64,000 nt of DNA from Algoriphagus sp. (GTDB taxonomy: Bacteria; Bacteroidota; Bacteroidia; Cytophagales; Cyclobacteriaceae). The translations under genes were made by a program, and so were the position numbers. Under the pieces are notes generated by a model. The model was not told the DNA's origin and did no database searches. It saw only the letters and a program-made list of their open reading frames with translations. The DNA lies in the NCBI GenBank assembly GCA_018336015.1, contig JAGXQZ010000104.1:57102-121101 (forward strand), given 5' to 3'. This document shows, piece by piece, positions 1 to 9,149 of this stretch; positions within the stretch are counted from its first letter, which is position 1, and the number at the start of each line of letters is the position of its first letter.

Positions 1-34
1 CGTGTGGTCGCAGGTTCAAATCCTGTCACCCCGA
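1..34 (+). tRNA. tRNA 3' end (partial), probably tRNA-Pro
   Basis: Only the 3' part lies in the window. The T-arm is visible: stem at 10-14 and 22-26 around the loop TTCAAAT (15-21). It is followed by the acceptor strand CACCCCG (27-33) and discriminator A at 34. CCA is not encoded. The implied 5' acceptor strand CGGGGTG and the variable-region bases resemble Bacteroidota tRNA-Pro. The anticodon is outside the window, so the identity is inferred. Confidence 0.7.
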
Positions 35-44
35 CTTGAATATC

Positions 45-82
45 AAGGAGTTACGAGATAAAAAATCGTGACTCCTTTTTTA
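45..82 (+). terminator. Rho-independent terminator after the tRNA
   Basis: A 12-bp stem (45-56 with 66-77, one G-U pair) is followed by a run of T (76-81). It lies 10 bases after the tRNA end. Confidence 0.75.
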
Positions 83-130
83 TTTGCTTACATTCTTTCA
101 AAAAATCCCCTTTAAATTCTATCAACTTTC

Positions 131-976
131 TTACTTATCCCCCAATCTCTCCTTCACCCAATCCACCACCGTTTGGATCAGTTCCTCTCGATCATGGTCA
201 TGTATCAGTTCATGATACCCACCCGGAAATAGCCTCAAAGTCTTGTCTTCGCTCTGTGCTTTTTGGATAAAGAGCTCCGAACCTTTGGGATTGGTAAGGC
301 CATCTTCCGTGCCATGCACCACCAAAACCTGCAGTTCAAAGGAAGCCGCATCGGCTTGGATTACCTGCATCAGCTGATATACCTCATGAGCTGTGCGGGC
401 TGGGATAGCTTGGGTATAGTTGAGGGGGTCGGAGAGGTAGGCTTGTACTTCCTCAGGGATTCTCGAGATCTGTGTAGCGTCAAGCTTGAGCGCTTTCAGC
501 CTAGGTAGCCACTTGCTGATCATTCCCGACACTGCAATCAGCAGCTTGGAGGTATTTTCGGCCTCCTTGATCGCCGGAGAGCTGAGTATGACACCTGCGG
601 CCTGGGGCTGATACCTGATCACATAGCCGGCAGCCATTCCCCCACCCATGCTGTGCCCATAGAGAAAAGCCGGCAGACCGGGCAGGTAGGCAAGCACTTT
701 TCCAAATAGGGCATCGATGTCCTCCAAATAATCGCGGAAAGAAGCAAAGTAGGCATCAGGCTTCCCTGCCACTGACCTACCATGACCACGTCCGTCAAAG
801 GTAAAAACGGCGACCCCTTCGGCTACGAGCCTATCCACCAAGGGGGCATATCGCCCGCTATGCTCTCCCAAGCCATGAATCAGCAAGAGTCCGGCCTTAG
901 GCGATTCGGGTAACCAAGCTTGAAGATAGAGTTGTAGTCCGTCGTGGGTCAAGTAGGAGGTTTCGAGATGTTTCAT
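131..976 (-). CDS. Alpha/beta hydrolase, monoacylglycerol lipase/lysophospholipase-like
   Basis: A 281-residue cytoplasmic-looking hydrolase with no signal peptide. The order of motifs is that of the serine aminopeptidase S33/Hydrolase_4 family: HG oxyanion segment (LLLIHGLGEHSGR, about 31-43), nucleophile elbow GHSMGG (about 107-112), acid in VHGTEDG and histidine in GGYHELIHD near the C-terminus. The length fits monoacylglycerol lipases, which release fatty acids from monoglycerides or lysophospholipids. The exact substrate cannot be told from sequence. It is transcribed divergently from the serine hydrolase at 1053. Confidence 0.85.
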   Translation of the reverse strand: MKHLETSYLTHDGLQLYLQAWLPESPKAGLLLIHGLGEHSGRYAPLVDRLVAEGVAVFTFDGRGHGRSVAGKPDAYFASFRDYLEDIDALFGKVLAYLPGLPAFLYGHSMGGGMAAGYVIRYQPQAAGVILSSPAIKEAENTSKLLIAVSGMISKWLPRLKALKLDATQISRIPEEVQAYLSDPLNYTQAIPARTAHEVYQLMQVIQADAASFELQVLVVHGTEDGLTNPKGSELFIQKAQSEDKTLRLFPGGYHELIHDHDREELIQTVVDWVKERLGDK

Positions 977-1052
977 GGATACCGATTGATCTGTTGAAAA
1001 TAGAAATTTGATTTGGATAAAAACTATCTTGAAGCAAAATCAACCTGTACCT

Positions 1053-2258
1053 ATGCTCAACCCCAAATTCCTACTTAGCAGTCTGCTTACCCTTTTGGTC
1101 ATCGCGTCCACATTTGGCCAGGCAAAGATCTCCGCTGAGCGTCTGCAGCGCTACGATGCCTATTTCCAAAAAGAAATCGACGCGGGACGCCTTCCCGGAG
1201 TGGTGACCCTACTCTACCGAAATGGAGAAAAAGCCCACGAATCGGCTTTGGGCTTCAGTGACCTCTCTGCCAAGACGCCCATGCGAACAGATCAGATCTT
1301 TTTTATCCAATCCATGACCAAACCCATCATCAGCACGGCTTTTATGATGCTGTATGAGGAGGGACACTTTTTCCTGAGCGACCCGATTGCCAACTACCTG
1401 CCCGAGTTTAAAGAGATGCGGGTGCTGCTCGATCCGGAAAAAGGCTCAGCCGGTGGCACCGAACCAGCAAAATCTCCCATCACTATTGCCCAGGTCTTGA
1501 GCCACACAGCAGGATTTCTCCATGGCATAGGCGGCACCAAACTGGACCGTGAAGTAGCCCAAGCGATCTACATGTCCCAGCCCAAGACCATCGAGGAGCG
1601 AGTCAAAGCACTTGCTACCCAACCCTTAGCCAGTCATCCGGGGGAAAAGTGGAACTACTCCGCCTCTCCCGACATCCTCGCTCGCCTGATTGAGGTATTT
1701 ACAGGAAGGACCGCTGAAGAATTTCTAAGAACCAGACTTTTTGAGCCCTTGGGAATGAAAGACACCGGCTACAACCTCAGCGATGCCCAAAAATCCCGAA
1801 TGGTTCAGCTTCATAATTTCAACGACGAAGGCGTCCTGGTCAAATCTGCCCGACAGACCCCGACCACAGGTAATACAGTATTTGGAGGCACCCACGGTCT
1901 GTTTTCCACGGTGCAGGATTATTCGCTTTTTGCGAGAATGCTCCTAAATGGAGGCGAATGGAATGGTCGCCGCTACCTTAGCCCCAAGACCATCGAGATC
2001 ATGCGGATCAATCAGTCCGGAGACCTGTTTCAAGATCCCGGCAAAGGATTCGGGTTGGGATTTGCTGTGGTGGATGACCTGGCTGCGACCAAGGCTACAG
2101 GATCGGAGGGCGCATTTTATTGGAGTGGGGCATTTTGCACCTACTTTTTCATAGATCCCAAGGAAAAGATGGTAGCCATCTTCATGACCCAGGTTAATCC
2201 GTTTAGCTCCTATTATGAAAATAAGTTTAGGCAAATGATCTATCAGACACTGGAATAG
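1053..2258 (+). CDS. Serine hydrolase, class C beta-lactamase/esterase family
   Basis: A 401-residue secreted protein of the beta-lactamase (PF00144) superfamily, which includes class C beta-lactamases, D-aminopeptidases and EstB-type esterases. The nucleophile motif SxxK is SMTK at 87-90. HTAGF and a YSAS segment in the Tyr-motif region follow. The ATG at 1053 is preferred over an upstream in-frame ATG (1008) because it starts directly with a signal peptide (MLNPKF then a hydrophobic stretch ending FGQA). There is no AmpR or other resistance context, so I infer an esterase or peptidase-type hydrolase rather than a true beta-lactamase. Confidence 0.85.
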   Translation: MLNPKFLLSSLLTLLVIASTFGQAKISAERLQRYDAYFQKEIDAGRLPGVVTLLYRNGEKAHESALGFSDLSAKTPMRTDQIFFIQSMTKPIISTAFMMLYEEGHFFLSDPIANYLPEFKEMRVLLDPEKGSAGGTEPAKSPITIAQVLSHTAGFLHGIGGTKLDREVAQAIYMSQPKTIEERVKALATQPLASHPGEKWNYSASPDILARLIEVFTGRTAEEFLRTRLFEPLGMKDTGYNLSDAQKSRMVQLHNFNDEGVLVKSARQTPTTGNTVFGGTHGLFSTVQDYSLFARMLLNGGEWNGRRYLSPKTIEIMRINQSGDLFQDPGKGFGLGFAVVDDLAATKATGSEGAFYWSGAFCTYFFIDPKEKMVAIFMTQVNPFSSYYENKFRQMIYQTLE

Positions 2259-2345
2259 TCCCATTAAACCTGGTCGAAACTGATGACTTTCCTCAGGTAA
2301 AACCAATTCGGATTGGCTTATCTTGGACTTCTAACTTTCCCCGCC

Positions 2346-3452
2346 ATGCGCAGCTTCTTTTCTTTCACCTTTAGGCTTACCTACGGTCTGCTACCACTCG
2401 CCGTCCTGATAGCCTGTGGTAGTTCAGATTCGGAGGTGACCTATCCTTCCCGTCAGAATCTCTCGGAGTCGGTATATGCCTCGGGCACAATCAAAGCCAA
2501 GGATCAATACGAAGCCCTAACCTTGGCTACCGGTCCGGTTCAGGAGGTTTTTGTCGGCGAAGGAGACACAGTGACGGTAGGTACTCCCTTGATTCGGATA
2601 TACAACGAAGCAGAAAAGCTGCGAAAGGAAAATGCAGAGATCGCCCGGGCTTTTGCCGATCAGCGAGCCAATCAAAACAGGCTGCGCGAACTCCAACTCA
2701 CCCTGAACCTCGCCAAGAGCACTTACCTCAACGACTCCCTGCTTTTCCACCGACAAAAAAACCTCAAAGCCCAAGGCATAGGAACCACCGTAGAGTTAGA
2801 GCAGCGGCAGCTCAAATTTGAATCTTCCAAAACCACCTACTTGTCCACCCAACTCCGCTACCTGGAGCTAAAGCGGGAAATTGAGTTTAACGCCAAAAAT
2901 GCGGGAAAAAACCTAGCCATCTCCGAAGCCCTCGAAGGGGAATATGTCCTGCGGAGCAAAATCAACGGAATCGTCTACTCCCTGATGAAAGAAAAGGGAG
3001 AAATGGTCACGCCACAGACACCGCTTGCCATCATCGGTAGTGCGGGCGAGTTTGTCTTGGAACTGCAAGTGGATGAATACGACATTGCAAAAATCGAAAA
3101 AGGACAGCATGTATTGGTTACCTTGGACAGTTTCAAAGGAGAGGTATTTGAGGCTTCGGTAACCAAAATCCACCCCATCATGGATGTCAAATCAAAGACA
3201 TTCACCGTGGAAGCCACTTTCACCAAGGCACCACCTAGGCTCTACCCCAACCTGAGTCTGGAAGCCAACATCGTCACGCAGGTGCGGGAAAATAGCCTGG
3301 TCATTCCCCGTCAGCTGCTTTTTCTGGAAAACAAAGTCATCACCGCCGACGGCGACACCTTGACGGTGAAAGTAGGACTCAAAACCTACCAATACGCCGA
3401 AATCTTGGAAGGTATTGATGAAAAAACAGGTCTAATCCAACCCATTCGATGA
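2346..3452 (+). CDS. HlyD-family periplasmic adaptor lipoprotein of an ABC efflux system
   Basis: A 368-residue membrane-fusion protein. The chosen ATG gives a signal peptide ending in the lipobox LIAC (Cys24). An upstream TTG (2313) would add 11 residues ahead of the signal. A biotinyl-lipoyl-like half (GPVQEVFVGEGDTVTVGTPL) is followed by a coiled-coil hairpin (about 80-190), the second lipoyl half and a beta-barrel domain. It overlaps the permease start by 4 bases (ATGA). The gene order adaptor-permease-ATPase is that of DevBCA/MacAB-type tripartite exporters. No outer-membrane channel gene is nearby. Confidence 0.88.
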   Translation: MRSFFSFTFRLTYGLLPLAVLIACGSSDSEVTYPSRQNLSESVYASGTIKAKDQYEALTLATGPVQEVFVGEGDTVTVGTPLIRIYNEAEKLRKENAEIARAFADQRANQNRLRELQLTLNLAKSTYLNDSLLFHRQKNLKAQGIGTTVELEQRQLKFESSKTTYLSTQLRYLELKREIEFNAKNAGKNLAISEALEGEYVLRSKINGIVYSLMKEKGEMVTPQTPLAIIGSAGEFVLELQVDEYDIAKIEKGQHVLVTLDSFKGEVFEASVTKIHPIMDVKSKTFTVEATFTKAPPRLYPNLSLEANIVTQVRENSLVIPRQLLFLENKVITADGDTLTVKVGLKTYQYAEILEGIDEKTGLIQPIR

Positions 3453-4705
3453 AGTGGTCGCTGATTTTTGAAATCGCACGCGCACTGATGCTGGCGAGGG
3501 TGAAGCAAACCTTGGTTGCAGCAGTTGGGGTGATGTTTAGCATCACCATGTTTGTGGCTTTATTGGGCTTTATGAACGGGCTGAATACTCTGTTGGACGG
3601 ACTTATCCTGAATCGCACGCCGCACATCCGGTTTTACAACGAGATCAAGCCCAATCCCAATCAGCCCATCGACCAAAGCGAGGACTTCTCCGGTGGAGTA
3701 AATGTCATCCGCTCCATCAAGCCCAGTACCAGCCGACTCGCGATCTTCAACAGTGAATCCATCGTCCAAACACTGGAGGCAGATCCACGGGTCCTTGGCG
3801 TCAGCCCCAAAATTTCGTCACAGGTTTTTTTCAATATCGGAACCATCGACCTCACTGGGATCGTCAATGGCATCGATGCAGAAAAAGAAGCCCAACTTTT
3901 CGCCTTTACCGATTACGTGACAGAGGGAAATTATGAAGACCTCAACCAAATCAACACCATCATCTTGGGTAAGGGCGCAGCAGATCGGATGATGGCATCG
4001 ATCGGAGATGTGATCCAGGTGACTACGGCTCAGGGCAACCGGATGCAGCTGAAAGTAGTCGGCTACTTTCAAAGTGGCCTGGGCGATTTTGACAATGTCA
4101 ATAGCTACGCTTCCCTCTCCACTGTGCAAAAAATGCTTGGGGCGTCGCCTTCCTACATTACAGATATCCAGGTGAAGCTCCATGATTTCAACCTTGCTCC
4201 GGCCATGGCCAAGGAATTGGAAGGAGTATTTGAGATCGATGCCGACGATATTCAGACCGTTAATGCCCAGTTTGAAACAGGCACACAAATCCGAAATCTG
4301 ATCAGCTATGCGGTAGGAATCACCCTTTTGGTAGTCTCCGGGTTTGGGATTTACAATATCCTGAATATGATGATTTACGAAAAGCTGGACACCATCGCTA
4401 TTCTCAAAGCAATTGGATTCAGTCCCCAGGATGTCAACCGGGTGTTTATCACCATTGCATTGAGCATTGGGGTCATAGGAGGAGTAGCGGGATTGTTTTT
4501 TGGCTATTTGGCCGGACTCACGATCGATCAGATTCCTTTTGAGACCGAGGCACTACCTACGATCAAAACCTTTCCAGTGGACTACAATCCCAAATACTAC
4601 CTCATCGGCGGCACCTTTAGCCTCATTACCACCTACTTTGCGGGGTATTTTCCTGCCCGAAAGGCCTCCAGTGTAGACCCTGTAGAAATCATCCGAGGAA
4701 AATAA
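3449..4705 (+). CDS. ABC transporter permease, MacB/FtsX (DevC-like)
   Basis: 418 residues. One N-terminal membrane segment (about 20-42) is followed by a large periplasmic MacB_PCD-like domain (about 45-270) and three C-terminal segments (about 284-306, 327-350, 378-400): the 1+3 arrangement of FtsX-type permeases that couple ATP hydrolysis to periplasmic movement. The C-terminal motif ARKASSVDPVEIIRGK is typical of the family. It is translationally coupled to the adaptor upstream and followed 9 bases later by the ATPase. Confidence 0.9.
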   Translation: MKWSLIFEIARALMLARVKQTLVAAVGVMFSITMFVALLGFMNGLNTLLDGLILNRTPHIRFYNEIKPNPNQPIDQSEDFSGGVNVIRSIKPSTSRLAIFNSESIVQTLEADPRVLGVSPKISSQVFFNIGTIDLTGIVNGIDAEKEAQLFAFTDYVTEGNYEDLNQINTIILGKGAADRMMASIGDVIQVTTAQGNRMQLKVVGYFQSGLGDFDNVNSYASLSTVQKMLGASPSYITDIQVKLHDFNLAPAMAKELEGVFEIDADDIQTVNAQFETGTQIRNLISYAVGITLLVVSGFGIYNILNMMIYEKLDTIAILKAIGFSPQDVNRVFITIALSIGVIGGVAGLFFGYLAGLTIDQIPFETEALPTIKTFPVDYNPKYYLIGGTFSLITTYFAGYFPARKASSVDPVEIIRGK

Positions 4706-4714
4706 CCCCACATC

Positions 4715-5392
4715 ATGTCGGTACTCGAAGCCAAACATATTGACAAGTTTTTTGTGAATGCCACCACCACCCAGGTTTTGAATCAGGTGAGTTTTCAGAT
4801 CAAGCGAGGCGAGTTTGTTTCCATCGTAGGCAAATCAGGCTGTGGCAAATCCACCTTGCTCTACATTCTGTCCACCATGGATACGGACTACAACGGAGAG
4901 CTCTTGCTCGACGGAGAGCTGATCACCGGCAAATCTGCGGAGTATCTCTCCCGGCTTCGAAATGAGAAAATTGGCTTTGTATTCCAGTTTCACTACCTGC
5001 TCCACGAGTTTTCCACCTTGGAAAATGTAATGATTCCGGCCTTAAAGCTTGGCAAGTATTCCCGGGAGGAGATCGAGCATCGCGCGATGGAAAAGCTTCG
5101 GATTTTTGACATGCAGGATCATGCCCTGAAAAAGGCAAACCAACTTTCAGGAGGGCAAAAACAACGGGTAGCCATTGCCCGCGCCCTGATTAATGACCCT
5201 TTACTGATCATGGGAGACGAGCCTACAGGAAACTTGGACAAGAAAAATTCAGACATCGTCTATGCCAAGTTTAAAGAGCTTGCGAAAGAATTTGGACAAA
5301 CGATGCTGATCGTGACCCACGACCCTGAATTCGCTGCCGGCACCGACCGCACGATCGAGATGGAGGATGGACGGGTTATCAGTTTTCAGTAG
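4715..5392 (+). CDS. ABC transporter ATP-binding protein, LolD/MacB/DevA type
   Basis: 225 residues with all nucleotide-binding motifs: Walker [10 protein letters not shown] (about 39-47), Q-loop in FVFQFHY, signature LSGGQKQR, Walker [14 protein letters not shown] and H-loop VTHD. The GNLD after Walker B is characteristic of the LolD/MacB/FtsE group. It is the third gene of the adaptor-permease-ATPase operon (2346-5392). The exported substrate is unknown. Confidence 0.92.
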   Translation: MSVLEAKHIDKFFVNATTTQVLNQVSFQIKRGEFVSIVGKSGCGKSTLLYILSTMDTDYNGELLLDGELITGKSAEYLSRLRNEKIGFVFQFHYLLHEFSTLENVMIPALKLGKYSREEIEHRAMEKLRIFDMQDHALKKANQLSGGQKQRVAIARALINDPLLIMGDEPTGNLDKKNSDIVYAKFKELAKEFGQTMLIVTHDPEFAAGTDRTIEMEDGRVISFQ

Positions 5393-5417
5393 TCAGTCGC
5401 AGGTTGGTTGTCAATGC

Positions 5418-6260
5418 CTAATTGGTCACCCCCATAAATCCCAACACATCCTCATACCCTTTGCTCCAAGTGAAGAAAAACTGGGTGATCATGGGAATAT
5501 GTTTGGTTTTGGGATAAAAGGAATAGGCCAAGTTCGTTCCTTTGGCTTCTGCTACTTTTCGAAACCGATCAATGGTCAGGCGAATTCCGGGGTACGTTCG
5601 TTCACCCTCTAGGATCAGAAGCGGAATCTCCGTGCCATCCAATTCAAAGATGGGTGAGTAGGTTTTCCAGGTTTCAGGATTGGAGGTGAAAGCATCGTAA
5701 TTATCCTCGGCATTGTATTTTTCCTTTCGCTCGTTCAAAAACCAATACCAATCCAAGCCGGCGGGATCATTGAGAATGGCTCCTTTCAGCGGGTTGGTCA
5801 TCCCGAGTTCTTTCCAAGGTTCTTTCTTAATAGCAACCAGCGCTGCCAAATGTCCACCTGCTGAATGACCGGAAACATAGATCTGCTCAGGATCACCTCC
5901 ATAGTTGGAAATATTTTCTTGCACCCATTTGATGGCCGTTACACTGGCTTTTTCCATTGCAGGGAGTTGGTAGGCGGGCGCTAATGGATAATCAATAATG
6001 ACCGTCACCACTCCCCTTCTCGCGAGTCTGCTTCCCATGAAATCGTAAATTTCTTTTCTACCGCTATTCCAGCTTCCTCCATGGATAAAAATCAAAACAG
6101 GTGCTTTTTCAGCTTTTTTGGGAGCAAAAACATTTAAGTTTTTTTCCGGTAGCGAAGCGCTTTGCTGTAAATAATTGATTTCTTTGGAACGGGTAATAGA
6201 CTTAAAGGCACAGCTTGACAACAAGGTGATAAAGGTCAAGGTAAGAAGAAACTGTTTCAT
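5418..6260 (-). CDS. Lipoprotein alpha/beta hydrolase (carboxylesterase, BD-FAE-like)
   Basis: 280 residues with a lipoprotein signal (MKQFLLTLTFITLLSSC, Cys17). The catalytic fold is of the hormone-sensitive lipase/BD-FAE group: oxyanion motif IHGGSWNSG, nucleophile GHSAGGHLAAL, then a late acid and TKHIPM histidine. Such enzymes hydrolyse short acyl or feruloyl esters. The protein is expected on the periplasmic or outer-membrane face. It converges with the ABC operon, only 25 bases away. Confidence 0.85.
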   Translation of the reverse strand: MKQFLLTLTFITLLSSCAFKSITRSKEINYLQQSASLPEKNLNVFAPKKAEKAPVLIFIHGGSWNSGRKEIYDFMGSRLARRGVVTVIIDYPLAPAYQLPAMEKASVTAIKWVQENISNYGGDPEQIYVSGHSAGGHLAALVAIKKEPWKELGMTNPLKGAILNDPAGLDWYWFLNERKEKYNAEDNYDAFTSNPETWKTYSPIFELDGTEIPLLILEGERTYPGIRLTIDRFRKVAEAKGTNLAYSFYPKTKHIPMITQFFFTWSKGYEDVLGFMGVTN

Positions 6261-6355
6261 AAAGGCGGGTATTTTTGGAGAAAGCGCATTTGGCTGGATT
6301 TTGTTTATTAAAGAGGCATTTGAATTGGTCTACACCAAGAAGTTTGCCTTCCAAT

Positions 6356-6381
6356 AAAAAAGACAACCCTTTCGGATTGCC
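6356..6381 (-). terminator. Terminator of the aguB-aguA operon
   Basis: An 8-bp stem (6362-6369 with 6374-6381, two G-U pairs) around TTTC. On the minus strand it is followed by six U. It lies 47 bases beyond the aguA stop. Confidence 0.6.
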
Positions 6382-6427
6382 TTTCTAATTTTTTATTTGG
6401 CACCTGCAAACTGATCACTGAGACTGC

Positions 6428-7504
6428 CTACTTGACAGAAGGTTCCTGCTGACTCAAACAATGGAAACTACCCAAGCCCCAGATGATATCGGTGCTGTCA
6501 ATTCCGATCACCCGTCTTCTTGGAAAGCAATCCGTAAGTATATCTAGCGCCTTTTGGTCATTTTTATCCCGGAAAGTCGGCACCACCACCACTTCATTGG
6601 CGATGTAGAAATTGGCATATGAAGCCGGAAGTCGTTGATCTTCCCAAATCACCGGACTTGGCATGGGAAGCTCCACGATGTTCAACTGCTTGCCGTTTTC
6701 CAGGCGCATTTTCTTGAGCATTTCAAGGTTTTCGGCCAGAATCCCGTGGTTTTCATCGGCTTTGTTTTCCTCCACCACAGTCACCACGGTATCCTCATTC
6801 ACAAATCGTGTGATGTCGTCGATATGCCCATCGGTGTCGTCTCCGATGATCCCATCACCAACCCAAAGGATATGCTTCACTCCGTAGTAATCACAGAGGT
6901 ACGTTTCGATTTGGGCTTGGGTAAGGTGTGGGTTTCGGTTTTCATTCAGCAAACAAGCCGTTGAGGTCAAGAGTGTTCCTTTTCCATTGAACTCAACCGA
7001 ACCACCTTCCATGACGATTCCGGGTTTGAAATAAGGGATGCCCAAGTGCTCCGCAATATGAATCGGAATTTGATTGTCCAGATCGTGAGGCGGGTATTTT
7101 TCCCCCCATGCATTGTAATTCCACTTCACCAAAACCTTTTTAATTTCCGCATTGGGATTGATCAGGAAAGCAGGACCGTGATCCCGGCACCAAGCATCGT
7201 TGGTTGGGAAAAAGTGGAAGAAGATCTTGCTCAAATCCGCTCCAGCTTTTTCCAGATGTGCCAAAGCAAAGGCTTTCATCGCTTCATCAGCCACATTGAT
7301 ATTCACCTTTTGGCCTTTGGCCACTTCGGTGATAAACTGGGAATAGGGTGCAAAAACCGTCTCGATCTTACCCGGCCAGCTCGCTTCCTTGTGCGGCCAA
7401 CTCAGCCACATGGATTCCTGAGGGGCAAATTCAGCAGGAAAATAGTAGCCTAACTCAGCCGGGGTCGCTGCACCGGTTTGAGCCAATTCAAACAAGTTTT
7501 TCAT
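6428..7504 (-). CDS. aguA: Agmatine deiminase
   Basis: 358 residues, peptidylarginine-deiminase (PPAD) superfamily. Agmatine is converted to N-carbamoylputrescine plus ammonia. Visible signatures are MWLSWPH near the N-terminus, the substrate loop GGSVEFNGKGTLLTS, DDTDGHIDD with the catalytic His/Asp, and the nucleophilic cysteine in GSFHCLSQQEP (Cys349). The length matches the family (about 345-370). It follows aguB by 3 bases and so forms the second step-partner in one transcript. Together they give the agmatine route to putrescine. Confidence 0.95.
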   Translation of the reverse strand: MKNLFELAQTGAATPAELGYYFPAEFAPQESMWLSWPHKEASWPGKIETVFAPYSQFITEVAKGQKVNINVADEAMKAFALAHLEKAGADLSKIFFHFFPTNDAWCRDHGPAFLINPNAEIKKVLVKWNYNAWGEKYPPHDLDNQIPIHIAEHLGIPYFKPGIVMEGGSVEFNGKGTLLTSTACLLNENRNPHLTQAQIETYLCDYYGVKHILWVGDGIIGDDTDGHIDDITRFVNEDTVVTVVEENKADENHGILAENLEMLKKMRLENGKQLNIVELPMPSPVIWEDQRLPASYANFYIANEVVVVPTFRDKNDQKALDILTDCFPRRRVIGIDSTDIIWGLGSFHCLSQQEPSVK

Positions 7505-7507
7505 GGC

Positions 7508-8383
7508 TTATTCTTCGTCAAGGTAGCGCTTGGTGATCGGAGCGTAAGAGTCGATTCGACGGTCTCTCAGGAAAGGCCAGTGCGTTCTGTACCGATCCGA
7601 AGCCGTCAAATCCAGCTCCTCCACGTGGATTTCTTCTTCCAAATGAGGGGCTTTATAAGTCACCCGACCAAAGGCGTTGGAAACAAACGAACCTCCCCAA
7701 AATTGCATCGGACCTTCGATTCCGGTTCGGTTGACGGAAACAACTGGAAGTCCATTGGCTACCGAGTGCGAACGCTGAATGGTCTGCCAAGCATTGTATT
7801 GATCCTCGTTGGTTTGCTCATCCTGATGCAAAGCCCAGCCGATGGCGGTTGGATACACCAAAAAGTCCGCACCTTTCAAAGCGGTGATTCTAGCTGCTTC
7901 AGGATACCACTGATCCCAACAAATCAGCACGCCGATTTTGCCGAATTTGGTTGGAAACACTTTATAGCCCAAGTCGCCCGGAGTGAAATAGAACTTCTCG
8001 AAATAACCCGGATCGTCAGGAATATGCATTTTTCGGTATTTGCCGAGGTAGGTTCCATCCGCATCCAAGACCGCCGTGGTGTTATGGTAAAGTCCTTCGG
8101 CACGTTTTTCAAACAAAGAAGCCACGATCACCACCCCCAATTCTTTGGCCAAGGCACCGAGCGTGTCAGTTGATGGGCCAGGAATGGCTTCGGCGAGTTT
8201 GAAGTTTTCGTAATCCTCTACGTCACAGAAATAAAGCGATCTAAAAAGTTCCTGCAAGACCACGACCTGAGCGCCTTTTTGGGCAGCGGTGCGAACGCCT
8301 GCGATGGTTTTCTCCATGTTTTCGGCCACATTCCCAGAGCAACTGAGCTGGACCAGACCTACTTTGACGGTTTTGTTTGCCAC
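7508..8383 (-). CDS. aguB: N-carbamoylputrescine amidase
   Basis: 291 residues, nitrilase superfamily. It hydrolyses N-carbamoylputrescine to putrescine, CO2 and ammonia. The Glu-Lys-Cys triad is complete: Glu45 (VVLQELF), Lys118 (YRKMHIP), Cys155 (LICWDQWYPE). The start is placed at GTG (8383): a good promoter (8408-8439) lies inside any longer reading frame, and the homologous core begins at TVKVGLVQ. The longer frame up to 8512 would add 43 low-quality residues. It is the first gene of aguBA. Confidence 0.93.
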   Translation of the reverse strand: MANKTVKVGLVQLSCSGNVAENMEKTIAGVRTAAQKGAQVVVLQELFRSLYFCDVEDYENFKLAEAIPGPSTDTLGALAKELGVVIVASLFEKRAEGLYHNTTAVLDADGTYLGKYRKMHIPDDPGYFEKFYFTPGDLGYKVFPTKFGKIGVLICWDQWYPEAARITALKGADFLVYPTAIGWALHQDEQTNEDQYNAWQTIQRSHSVANGLPVVSVNRTGIEGPMQFWGGSFVSNAFGRVTYKAPHLEEEIHVEELDLTASDRYRTHWPFLRDRRIDSYAPITKRYLDEE

Positions 8384-8407
8384 GGTGTACGGTTTATGTT
8401 TAGGCCG

Positions 8408-8439
8408 CAAAGATACCTTGGCAGGGGGTGAATGGCAAA
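8408..8439 (-). promoter_or_regulatory. Bacteroidota-type promoter of aguBA
   Basis: On the minus strand TTTG (8436-8439), 20 bases, then TATCTTTG (8408-8415), an exact TAnnTTTG box. It sits 25 bases upstream of the GTG start at 8383 and decides that start. Confidence 0.75.
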
Positions 8440-8559
8440 TGAAGTTTGGGGGGAGTTGGGAGGTTTGGTTGATAAGTTGTAAAAAGTGGATGGTAAGTGG
8501 TGAAATGATCAATGATCAAATTCAATGGGAGTTTTCAAAAATTCTAGGTTAAAACTGAA

Positions 8560-8850
8560 TCACAGGAAGGAATTATAATCTCTACTTTGGTTCAATTTCC
8601 TTACAATCAACCCCCCTCCATCCTCAAGCTGATAAAAAATTATGTGGGATTTGTAAATAAATGATCTTAAACCTTTTGAAACAAAATCAGACTGTTTTCC
8701 CATAAATGGGGATTGAGCCAATTTCAATAAGGTCTCTTCTAGGCCAAAGACATAGTTATTTGCTTGGGTATACCCAAATTGCAAGATCCCATAGGAATAG
8801 ATTTCAACAAGATCTTCTTCAGCCTTAACGGATAATCTAAAGCTTTCCAT
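8560..8850 (-). CDS. parE: ParE/RelE-family toxin
   Basis: 96 residues, plasmid_stabil/ParE fold. It starts with the typical LSVKAEEDLVEIYSYGILQFG and ends with the strand pattern around KGLRSFIYKSHIIFYQLEDG and IVRKLNQSRDY. ParE toxins usually poison DNA gyrase, whereas RelE relatives cut mRNA. The close ParD partner argues for ParE. The start overlaps the antitoxin by 14 bases, so the pair is translationally coupled. Both genes look intact. Confidence 0.85.
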   Translation of the reverse strand: MESFRLSVKAEEDLVEIYSYGILQFGYTQANNYVFGLEETLLKLAQSPFMGKQSDFVSKGLRSFIYKSHIIFYQLEDGGGLIVRKLNQSRDYNSFL

Positions 8851-9094
8851 CCGCTTTCATCTTGACCTCTACCTCCCGTAGGATTTCAGAGAAGGTTTTG
8901 GAGGAAATACCAGAGTCGATTCCTTCCTGAATAGCAACTTTAAGTTTTTGCAACTTTCCTTTTTGCTCTTGATCCTGTCTAATCAGGTGGCGCAGATATT
9001 CAGATTCATTGGTAAAGTCTCCTTCTTCAATTTGAGCCTTTATCCAACGGTCTTGCTGCTCCGTGAAGGTCACTGTTTTTCTAATTACCGCCAT
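8837..9094 (-). CDS. parD: ParD-like ribbon-helix-helix antitoxin
   Basis: 85 residues from ATG at 9094. An N-terminal ribbon-helix-helix (IRKTVTFTEQQDRWIKAQI) is followed by a charged helix with TNESEYLRHLIRQDQ, as in ParD/CopG-type antitoxins that wrap the toxin and repress the operon. A second in-frame ATG at 9121 would add 9 residues, but it falls inside the palindrome 9110-9141, which looks like the operator. The shorter start is therefore preferred. Confidence 0.82.
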   Translation of the reverse strand: MAVIRKTVTFTEQQDRWIKAQIEEGDFTNESEYLRHLIRQDQEQKGKLQKLKVAIQEGIDSGISSKTFSEILREVEVKMKADGKL

Positions 9095-9109
9095 AGTCTT
9101 TTTATTTTC

Positions 9110-9141
9110 ACCAATATTCATACGATTAATGCAATATTGGT
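9110..9141. promoter_or_regulatory. Palindromic operator upstream of parDE
   Basis: Perfect 9-bp arms ACCAATATT (9110-9118) and AATATTGGT (9133-9141) separated by 14 bases, 15 bases ahead of the parD start. The position fits a site for ParD autorepression (inference). Confidence 0.55.
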
Positions 9142-9149
9142 TAATTCCG

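Noticed and set aside
1053..2258. True class C beta-lactamase
   Set aside because: SxxK is present, but there is no ampR context and the Tyr-motif region reads YSAS rather than the Y-x-N expected of AmpC. The family includes many esterases and peptidases.
7478..8173. 231-codon plus-strand frame
   Set aside because: Antisense to aguB, which has a complete catalytic triad and promoter.
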